Source of the DNA: Methylosinus sp. H3A
GTDB lineage: Bacteria > Pseudomonadota > Alphaproteobacteria > Rhizobiales > Beijerinckiaceae
Reading direction: 5' to 3'
Length of the DNA: 64,000 nucleotides
Assembly: GCF_015709455.1 (NCBI RefSeq)
Contig: NZ_JADNQW010000005.1
Span: 62,001-126,000 of the forward strand
The notes under the pieces were generated by a model that did no database searches, had not been told where the DNA came from, and worked only from the letters and a program-made list of their open reading frames with translations. The position numbers were made by a program, and so were the translations under genes. Of this stretch, positions 54,858-61,485 are shown one piece after another (the stretch's first letter is position 1; the number at the start of each line of letters is the position of its first letter).

Positions 54858-55133
54858 GTGGAAAGACGAATAACTCTCACTGACATAGACCGCCCTGGAG
54901 AGGCGCTCGAAGTCGATATCATCGCCGCCGACGAGACGTCCTTGACGCTGGCGGTGCCGAACACCTCCGTGCAATTTCGACTGTTCCGCCACAGCCGCAA
55001 CGCTCCCTATCAAGGTTCGTTGGGCGGACGGAGCTTCTGCTTCGTTCCCCTTGCTGGCGAGGCCGGAAAAGGCCCGCGTGAAGCGACCAGCGAAATTCAC
55101 GTCGCGCGATCCAACCGGCAACGCCAAACTTGA
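54858..55133 (+). CDS. Small hypothetical protein
   Basis: A 91-residue frame starting at a GTG (MERRITLTDIDRPGEALEVDIIAADETSLTLAVPNTSVQFRLFRHSRNAPYQGSLGGRSFCFVP). GGGAGA eight bases upstream supports this start over the ATG at 54735. The first 60 residues look like a compact beta-rich domain; the tail is basic. I recognise no family. Its position just before the antitoxin suggests a shared transcript but not a shared function. Confidence 0.5.
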   Translation: MERRITLTDIDRPGEALEVDIIAADETSLTLAVPNTSVQFRLFRHSRNAPYQGSLGGRSFCFVPLAGEAGKGPREATSEIHVARSNRQRQT

Positions 55134-55185
55134 TTGCAGTGCAATCATTGCCCATGTTGCTGACGACGCCATACTGGAGGCTGTC

Positions 55186-55428
55186 GTGGCAAGCATCACA
55201 ATCCGCAATCTGGACGAGGATTTGAAGCGCCGCTTACGCATGCGCGCGGCCGAACATGGCCGCTCCATGGAAGAAGAAGCGCGGGAAATCCTGCGTCGCG
55301 CGATCAGCGGCGTCGTCGCGCCGAAGAATCTCGGCCAAGCTATTCACGCCCGCTTCGCCGCTATCGGCGGCGTGGAGTTGGAGCTTCCCACGCGCGGCCC
55401 GATGCGCGAGCAAGCGTCCTTCTCATGA
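55186..55428 (+). CDS. FitA/VapB-type ribbon-helix-helix antitoxin
   Basis: The 80-residue protein reads MASITIRNLDEDLKRRLRMRAAEHGRSMEEEAREILRRAISG, a standard Arc-type ribbon-helix-helix DNA-binding domain of FitA-like antitoxins, then a 35-residue C-terminal toxin-binding tail. The start is a GTG with GGAGG five bases upstream. FitB/VapC-type toxin genes normally follow with an ATGA overlap. Such an ATG is present at 55425, but the frame gives no PIN domain and runs into the end of the tetR gene. The antitoxin therefore appears to be orphaned. Confidence 0.82.
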   Translation: MASITIRNLDEDLKRRLRMRAAEHGRSMEEEAREILRRAISGVVAPKNLGQAIHARFAAIGGVELELPTRGPMREQASFS

Positions 55429-55437
55429 GTGACGCCG

Positions 55438-56046
55438 TCATCCCTTCGACACCTCCAGCCCCTCCAGCAGCGCGAGGAGGGCGTTGTCGAGGGGGGCTGG
55501 CCCTACCTTCTCCGGCAGAAGCAGCCCGTCGATTGTCAATAATGTGACGCCGTGCATCTGCGCCCAGCAAGCTGTTGCTTGGCCGCGAACGTCACGCTTG
55601 CGCAAAACTCCCATCGACTGGCCCCGTTCCAGCAACGCGATCACCACGCCGAAGGCGGCGAGCGCTCTCTCATGCAAATGCAAATCAACTGCTCGGCCGC
55701 CCTCGGTGCTGAACATCAGCCGGTAGAGCGCCGGGGTGGAGACGCCGAAACGAACATAGGCCTTGGCCATCGCGAAGAATTCTTCTCGCAAGGAGGTTGC
55801 CGGCTGCAGCTCAGCGGCCGCCAGCGCTTCGCGTAATCGGTCGAAGCCGAGCAAGGCCATTTCAGCCAATAGCGAAGCCTTGTCAGGAAAATGCTTGTAG
55901 GGAGCGGCGTGACTGACGCCCGCGCGGCGCGCCACTTCCCTCAGGGTGAAATGCCAGCCCCCCTCGTGCAACATCTCCAGAGCGGTTTCGATGATCGTCC
56001 GCCTCAAGTCGCCATGGTGGTAGGGGCGTTTTGTTGCATCCGGCAT
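55438..56046 (-). CDS. TetR-family repressor, probable regulator of the adjacent aldehyde dehydrogenase
   Basis: The 202-residue protein has an N-terminal TetR HTH (WHFTLREVARRAGVSHAAPYKHFPDKASLLAEMALLGF, residues about 27-64) and a C-terminal ligand domain of the WHG type (FGVSTPALYRLMFSTEGGR). It is divergent from the aldehyde dehydrogenase gene, and two near-identical 20-base repeats in the shared promoter region lie one near each gene. It probably represses that gene until an aldehyde or related compound binds. The ligand is inferred from the neighbour only. Confidence 0.88.
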   Translation of the reverse strand: MPDATKRPYHHGDLRRTIIETALEMLHEGGWHFTLREVARRAGVSHAAPYKHFPDKASLLAEMALLGFDRLREALAAAELQPATSLREEFFAMAKAYVRFGVSTPALYRLMFSTEGGRAVDLHLHERALAAFGVVIALLERGQSMGVLRKRDVRGQATACWAQMHGVTLLTIDGLLLPEKVGPAPLDNALLALLEGLEVSKG

Positions 56047-56055
56047 CTTTCCCTC

Positions 56056-56136
56056 GAAGTTGACATCGAAAACATATGTTGACAGTGCCTACTTCAGCTC
56101 CTATGTCAACCATTCTGAAGTTGACAGCGTAAACAT
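56056..56136. promoter_or_regulatory. Direct-repeat operators between tetR and the aldehyde dehydrogenase gene
   Basis: GAAGTTGACATCGAAAACAT (56056-56075) and GAAGTTGACAGCGTAAACAT (56117-56136) match at 18 of 20 bases. Each contains imperfect inverted halves (TTGACA...TAAACA), as expected for a TetR dimer. One lies about ten bases from the tetR start and the other ends twelve bases before the dehydrogenase ATG. Confidence 0.65.
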
Positions 56137-56147
56137 GGAGACGAGTC

Positions 56148-57575
56148 ATGGAAGCCATTCTCGCGATCGACGCCGACGATCGACTCCGCCAAACTCTCGA
56201 GCTTCAGCGTGCCGCCTTTCTAAGGGACGGCCCACCTACGCTCCATCAGCGGCGCGCCGATCTGAAGAAGCTCAGGAGCGCCGTCATCGGACGCCGGCGC
56301 AAGATCGAAGAGGCCCTCAACGCCGATTTCGGCCATCGCTCCCGACATGAGACGGCGATCATGGAGATCATGCCGCTCATCATGGGAATCGATTATCTCC
56401 ACCGGAACTTGCGCCGCTTCATGCGGCCCGTGCGCCGACAGGTCGCGCTGCCCATGCGCTTCGGCGACGCCCGTGTCGAATATCAACCGCTCGGCGTGGT
56501 TGGCGTCATCGCGCCGTGGAATTATCCTTTATCGCTCGCCCTGATGCCGCTCGCGACGGCGATTGCCGCAGGCAACCGAGCGATGATCAAACCATCGGAG
56601 TTCACGCCCGGAACGAGTGATCTGCTCGTGAGACTGCTGGCCGAAATTTTCCCGCAGGATGTGGCCACGGTGGTGACCGGGGATGCATCCGTCGGCGCCG
56701 CCTTCTCCGCGCTGCCATTCGATCATCTGATCTTCACTGGCAGCTCGCCGATCGGACGCGCGGTAATGAAGGCAGCCAGCGACAATCTCGTGCCGGTTAC
56801 GCTGGAGCTCGGTGGCAAGTCGCCCGTGATCGTCGCGAAGGGACATTCGCTCGATCATGCGGCGGCGGGGATCGCCCATGGCAAGCTCGCCAATGGGGGG
56901 CAAACATGCATCGCGCCGGACTATGCGCTGGTGCATGAGGACGAAGTCGATGCTTTCGTCGCCGCCTACGACGAGGCCGTTGCGGTTCTTTATCCGGACG
57001 GACCGGCGAGCGGCGACTACACGTCCATCGTCAATGACCGCCATTACGCCCGTCTGACTGGATTGATCGACGATGCCCGCGCCAAGGGAGCCCGCATTCG
57101 AGAGGTCGGACAGAAGACGGAAGAGGCGGACCGTCGCTCCCGCAGCTTGGCGCCGACCATCGTTCTCGACGCACGGGACGACATGCGAATCATGCAGGAG
57201 GAAATCTTTGGACCCGTCCTGCCGGTGCTGCCCTATCGCGACATCGACCAGGCCGTCGCCTTCGTCAATGCGCGGCCGCGGCCGCTGGCGCTCTATTATT
57301 TCGGAAGCGGCGGCGAGGACCAGCGCAAAGTTCTGAGCCGCACGACGTCCGGCAACGTCACAATCAATGGCGCGCTCATGCATTATATGCAGGACGATCT
57401 GCCCTTCGGCGGGGTCGGCGCGAGCGGCATGGGCGCCTATCATGGAATTGAAGGCTTCCGCGCCCTCAGCCACGCCAAGGGCATTTTCGAACAAGGCAAG
57501 TGGAACGCCAGCAGTCTGCTCCGCGCGCCTTTCGGGCGACTGGCGGACATGGTCGTCGAAACGATGCTTCGATAG
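56148..57575 (+). CDS. Aldehyde dehydrogenase, coniferyl-aldehyde-dehydrogenase type
   Basis: The 475-residue enzyme oxidises aldehydes to acids with NAD(P). It has VGVIAPWNYPLSLALMPLATAIAAGNRAMIKPSEFTP near residue 120, FTGSSPIGRAVMKAA, the general-base Glu in TLELGGKSPVIV near residue 220 and the nucleophilic Cys in NGGQTCIAPDYALVHEDE near residue 255. The APDY after the Cys and the lack of a membrane tail are typical of the coniferyl-aldehyde-dehydrogenase group. The natural substrate could be any of several aldehydes. It is divergent from, and probably controlled by, the TetR regulator. Confidence 0.9.
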   Translation: MEAILAIDADDRLRQTLELQRAAFLRDGPPTLHQRRADLKKLRSAVIGRRRKIEEALNADFGHRSRHETAIMEIMPLIMGIDYLHRNLRRFMRPVRRQVALPMRFGDARVEYQPLGVVGVIAPWNYPLSLALMPLATAIAAGNRAMIKPSEFTPGTSDLLVRLLAEIFPQDVATVVTGDASVGAAFSALPFDHLIFTGSSPIGRAVMKAASDNLVPVTLELGGKSPVIVAKGHSLDHAAAGIAHGKLANGGQTCIAPDYALVHEDEVDAFVAAYDEAVAVLYPDGPASGDYTSIVNDRHYARLTGLIDDARAKGARIREVGQKTEEADRRSRSLAPTIVLDARDDMRIMQEEIFGPVLPVLPYRDIDQAVAFVNARPRPLALYYFGSGGEDQRKVLSRTTSGNVTINGALMHYMQDDLPFGGVGASGMGAYHGIEGFRALSHAKGIFEQGKWNASSLLRAPFGRLADMVVETMLR

Positions 57576-57853
57576 AGGGCTTTGGAGCATCTCGAAGCAA
57601 TTCAGTCGACTGAACGCCGAAGACCATGACCGCGCCGACAATTCTCCGAAACTGAGCGCTACGCGACTACACTGGCGGGACGGCCGATCGCATCGGTTCG
57701 CCAGTGATGTGTCCATTCATGGTCGCGCTCGCCGGCATGAGGCGCCGAGCAGACCAAGGCTCTGGCCGACAATCACTCTTCCATTGTCGCCGTCGACCGC
57801 GGATGCGCGCAGGTCCGCGGAGCCCGCCTATCGTCGACTCCGCCGTCGATCGT

Positions 57854-59323
57854 TCACGACGCGGAGTCGGGCGTTCCGCCCAATGCCCTGAACACGCGGA
57901 CAGCGGCCCTCGCCGTGTCGGCGCGACTGCGAGCGAGCGCGCTCCTGGCGACCAACAATTGCCGATTGGCGTCGAGCGCGTCGGTGAGCGGTATTCCGCC
58001 GGCGCGGTAGGCGCTTTGCGCGAGAGCAAGAGCTCGCTTCACAGCCGAAATCTCCGCCTCCAGCTCTTTCGTTTGCGCCTTGGCCTGCATGAAGGCGGTG
58101 AACGCGTTCTCGACGTCTTCGGCCGCGCGCAAGATCGATTGCCGATATCTGGCGAGCGCCTCGGCGCGCGCGCCTTCGGCCTGCGCCACCTCGGAGTCGA
58201 TCTTGCCGAAATCGAACAACCGCCAACGCAAGCCCGCGACCGCTTGGGGCTGGAATGTGGCGGATCGGAAGAGATGCGAGACATTCATGCTTTCGAAGCC
58301 GAGCAGGCCGGAAATCGAAATTTTCGGATAGTAGCCGGAGATCGCTTCGCCGATGCGCGCATTGGACGATGCGAGTCGCCGTTCGGCGGCGATGACGTCC
58401 GGCCGACGGCGTAAGACGTCGATCGGCTTGTCGCCTCCGAAAATGCGAGAAACCGCTGGTATATTCGCAGGCGCTCTCAGCTCCGCCGCATAGGTTCCGG
58501 GTTGCGCGCCCATGAGGACGTCGAGGCGATTGAGTTGCGCCTCCAGATCGACGCGCAATGGCGGAAGAGCGCTGCGCGCCTGATAGAGAAGCGCTTCGGC
58601 TTGCGCCGTTTCCCGCGCCGATGCGAGGCCGAGGGCGGAACGTCGGCGAACGAGGTCGAGCAGATGCGCGTCGGTTGCGATCTGCCCTTCCGTCGCAGCG
58701 ATTCGCGCTTGATCTCCACGTATCTGAAAATAGGCGTCGGCGGCGTCGGCAGCCACCGAAATGCGCGTCCCGAGACGAGCCGCCTCTGCGGCTTCGGCCT
58801 CGGCGCTCGCCGCCTCGGCGCCGCGACGCAAGCCGCCGAAAACGTCGATTTCCCAGCTCGAGCTGATTCCGAGGTCGAACAAAGCCTGGTTTGGATCATA
58901 GCCGGGCAGGTTTCTTCCGATTGCGCCGACCGGACTTTCGAGCGACTGGCGGATTTTCACCGCCTGCGCGGTCGCATCCGTGGTCGGCAAAAGCTTGGCG
59001 CCGGCTTCCCGCGCGGCGGCGCGGGCCTGCTCGACGCGTGCGAGCGACGCAGCCAGATCGAGATTTTGGTCCAGGGCGCGCCGAATGATGCGTGTCAGCG
59101 TCGGATCGTCAAATCCTGTCCACCATCGATCCAGTGGCGGGGAATCGTCTCGGCGCGCCTGAAGGGGGCCGACGCTGTGAAAATCCGCGAGCGATATCGC
59201 CGGGGCCACATAATCGGGACCGACCGCGCACCCCGACACGCTCGCCCCGAATAGTGTCGCCGCCAGAGCGAGCGCCTTGTGATCTCGCGCGAGCCGAGAC
59301 TTCGGAGTGGAGGCGAATTTCAT
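57854..59323 (-). CDS. NodT-type outer-membrane efflux lipoprotein (second RND system)
   Basis: The 489-residue protein begins MKFASTPKSRLARDHKALALAATLFGASVSGCAVGPDYVAP, with lipobox VSGC and the standard NodT mature start. Both TolC-like repeats follow: LAASLARVEQARAAAREAGAKLLPTTDA, and later VLRRRPDVIAAERRLASSNARIGEAISGYYPKISISG. AGAGG precedes the ATG at 59323; the longer upstream frame crosses the operator and is rejected. It is transcribed away from the TetR and pump genes but shares a 17-base operator sequence with the pump promoter, so the outer-membrane part is probably co-regulated. Confidence 0.9.
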   Translation of the reverse strand: MKFASTPKSRLARDHKALALAATLFGASVSGCAVGPDYVAPAISLADFHSVGPLQARRDDSPPLDRWWTGFDDPTLTRIIRRALDQNLDLAASLARVEQARAAAREAGAKLLPTTDATAQAVKIRQSLESPVGAIGRNLPGYDPNQALFDLGISSSWEIDVFGGLRRGAEAASAEAEAAEAARLGTRISVAADAADAYFQIRGDQARIAATEGQIATDAHLLDLVRRRSALGLASARETAQAEALLYQARSALPPLRVDLEAQLNRLDVLMGAQPGTYAAELRAPANIPAVSRIFGGDKPIDVLRRRPDVIAAERRLASSNARIGEAISGYYPKISISGLLGFESMNVSHLFRSATFQPQAVAGLRWRLFDFGKIDSEVAQAEGARAEALARYRQSILRAAEDVENAFTAFMQAKAQTKELEAEISAVKRALALAQSAYRAGGIPLTDALDANRQLLVARSALARSRADTARAAVRVFRALGGTPDSAS

Positions 59324-59417
59324 CGGCTGGGCCTCTTCTTTCGGGCGAGGAGCGACACTGCGCTGCCGCGCGCGTGACCAACGCCCGCTTCGCTCCAGCT
59401 CAGCGGCCGAGAAATAG

Positions 59418-59448
59418 GTTATGAGTGACGATATTGTCAACTCGTAAC
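59418..59448. promoter_or_regulatory. Operator-like dyad upstream of the NodT-type gene
   Basis: GTTATGAGT (59418-59426) and ACTCGTAAC (59440-59448) are complementary at eight of nine positions. Inside is AGTGACGATATTGTCAA, which recurs exactly, inverted, at 60314-60330. It lies 95 bases before the NodT-type ATG and 205 before the tetR ATG. Confidence 0.7.
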
Positions 59449-59652
59449 TCAGCGCGTAAGATTTGGGAAGTTCGTGAACGGGCGTCCTGTCGACCTTCGT
59501 GCGGCCTCGCTCGATGCGTGATCGCGCCGCTCGGTCGAAGGTCGACGGGACCCGCCATGCAGGAGGCCAGAATGGACGCTGATCGCCCGCTTGCTCATCC
59601 CGGCGCGAGCCGCGTTGGATTTGAGCGCACGATTTTGGCATATGGTGGCTCC

Positions 59653-60288
59653 ATGACTGAAAAGAGCCACAAGAACCGTTCTTCCGATTCACCTCCGGGG
59701 CGCCGCGGGCCGGCGGAACATGAGCGGCGCGACCAGATCGTGAGCGCGGCGAGCGAGCATTTCCGCCGTTACGGCTACAACAAGACGACGGTGGCGGACC
59801 TCGCCAGAGCGATCGGCTTGTCGACCGCATATATCTACAAATTTTTCGACTCGAAGCAGGCGATCGGCGAAGCCGCTTGCGCCGAGTCTCTGGGCGGGAT
59901 CATCGCCGCTTTGAAGAAAATCGTCGGTCAGAAGAAGTCCGCCGCAGAAAGGCTTCGCGCTATGTACCAGTGCCTCACGCGCGAAAGCGCGGCGCTTTTC
60001 TTCAATGAGCGAAAGCTCCACGAAATCGTGATCACGGCGTGCTCGGAAGCGTGGCGGCCGATCTCGGACTACGAGGACGCAATGCTGGGGCTCATCCGCG
60101 AGCTCGTCGCGGAAGGACGCGAGAAGGGCGAGTTCGAGCGCAAGACGCCCATCGAGGAAACATGTCGCGCCATCCTCCAGACGATGGAGCTATGCTGGAA
60201 TCCGCGCCTTCTGGAGCGGCACTTCGATGACATCGAGGAGCGCGCGGCCGCTATGGCGAATCTGGTGTTGCGGAGCCTTGCCCCTTAG
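59653..60288 (+). CDS. TetR-family repressor of the second RND efflux system
   Basis: The 211-residue protein has a TetR HTH (RDQIVSAASEHFRRYGYNKTTVADLARAIGLSTAYIYKFFDSKQAIGEAACAESLGGI, residues about 30-87) and an all-helical ligand domain. I chose the ATG at 59653 (MTEKSHKNRSSDSP) over a long upstream frame that crosses the operator. It lies between the NodT-type gene (divergent) and the adaptor gene (85 bases downstream, same strand). Identical operator sequences flank it on both sides, so it very likely represses both pump halves and itself. The inducer is unknown. Confidence 0.9.
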   Translation: MTEKSHKNRSSDSPPGRRGPAEHERRDQIVSAASEHFRRYGYNKTTVADLARAIGLSTAYIYKFFDSKQAIGEAACAESLGGIIAALKKIVGQKKSAAERLRAMYQCLTRESAALFFNERKLHEIVITACSEAWRPISDYEDAMLGLIRELVAEGREKGEFERKTPIEETCRAILQTMELCWNPRLLERHFDDIEERAAAMANLVLRSLAP

Positions 60289-60304
60289 CTCGCGGTTTGT
60301 GACG

Positions 60305-60330
60305 AGTGACGAATTGACAATATCGTCACT
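60305..60330. promoter_or_regulatory. Operator-like inverted repeat before the efflux adaptor gene
   Basis: AGTGACG (60305-60311) and CGTCACT (60324-60330) are perfect complements with a 12-base spacer. Bases 60314-60330 are the exact reverse complement of the 17 bases at 59424-59440. It lies between the tetR stop and the adaptor ATG at 60373, where a bound TetR could block the pump promoter. Confidence 0.72.
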
Positions 60331-60372
60331 TGTTTCTAATTTGGGTTTCGAGCTTGGCTTGGGACCCCGAAC

Positions 60373-61485
60373 ATGCCCGGATTGGAAAAATCGACTGTTG
60401 CTGCGGCCGCTGTTTTCGCCGCCGCGTTGAGCCTCGCAGCCTGCGGCAAGTCTGAACAAGACCCGAGAACCAAGCAGCAGCTCGTCCGAGTCGCGACCGT
60501 AGAGCGGGCCGGCGCGCCAGAGCGGGCCTTCACAGGCGTTGTCGCCGCGCGCGTGCAGAGCAATCTCGGCTTCCGAGTCGGAGGCAAGGTCATCGAGCGT
60601 CTGATCGACACGGGCCAGAAAGTGCGAGCTCGCCAGCCTGTCATGCGTATCGACTCTATCGATTATCAGCATGCGATCACCGTTCGAGCCGGCGATGTCA
60701 CCGCTGCGAAGGCCCGCTACGCTCAGGCGGCGGCCGACGAAGCGCGCTATCGCAAGTTGGTCGGTTCGGGCGCCGTGTCCAAATCGGCGTATGATCAGGC
60801 AAAAGCCACGGCGGACGCGACGCGGGCGCAATTGGACGCGGCCGAAGCGCAGTTGAAGGTCGCGAAGGACGAGCTCGAATATTCCGCTCTTCTCGCGGAC
60901 GCCGACGGCGTCGTGGTCGAGACGCTCGCCGAACCGGGCCAAGTCGTTTCCGCAGGCCAAATCGTCGTGAAGCTCGCGCATTCGGGGCCGCGCGAAGCGG
61001 CCGTCAATCTGCCCGAAACTCTTCGGCCGTCGATCGGATCGACGGCGCGGGCCACTGTATACGGGAGCCAGGCCGGCGCGGTCGCGCATCTCAGACAGCT
61101 CTCGGACGCCGCTGATCCGCAGACCCGGACCTTCGAAGCGCGCTACGTGCTGGAAGGAGCGGCGCAGCAAGCGCCGCTCGGCGCGACGGTCACAGTCTAC
61201 CTCGCCAAGGACGATGCGGCTTCGGCGACCTCGGCGCCGCTCGGAGCGATCTTCGACAAGGGCGACGGGCCCGGCGTTTGGATCGTGAATGGCGACACGG
61301 TTTCGTTCCGTCCGGTCCGGATCGCCCGCCTCGGCGCGGAAAGAGCAATTCTCGAGAAGGGAGTCGTCGCCGGCGAGCGGGTCGTGGCGCTCGGCGCTCA
61401 TCTTCTGCACGAAGGCGAGCGCGTTCGTATCGATGGCGCGCACGTCGAGGCTGGACAGGCTAGGAACGAGAAGGCGGCGAAATGA
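60373..61485 (+). CDS. RND efflux periplasmic adaptor lipoprotein
   Basis: The 370-residue adaptor begins MPGLEKSTVAAAAVFAAALSLAACGKSEQ, with lipobox LAAC. The lipoyl half FRVGGKVIERLIDTGQKVRARQPVMRID, a helical hairpin (AKARYAQAAADEARYRKLVGSGAVSKSAYDQAKATADATRAQLDAAEAQLKVAKDELEYSALLADADGVVVETLAEPGQVVSAGQ) and a barrel domain follow in order. It couples the permease encoded next (ATGA overlap) to the NodT-type channel encoded on the opposite strand. Subfamily resembles TriA/VexE-type adaptors. Substrates unknown. Confidence 0.92.
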   Translation: MPGLEKSTVAAAAVFAAALSLAACGKSEQDPRTKQQLVRVATVERAGAPERAFTGVVAARVQSNLGFRVGGKVIERLIDTGQKVRARQPVMRIDSIDYQHAITVRAGDVTAAKARYAQAAADEARYRKLVGSGAVSKSAYDQAKATADATRAQLDAAEAQLKVAKDELEYSALLADADGVVVETLAEPGQVVSAGQIVVKLAHSGPREAAVNLPETLRPSIGSTARATVYGSQAGAVAHLRQLSDAADPQTRTFEARYVLEGAAQQAPLGATVTVYLAKDDAASATSAPLGAIFDKGDGPGVWIVNGDTVSFRPVRIARLGAERAILEKGVVAGERVVALGAHLLHEGERVRIDGAHVEAGQARNEKAAK

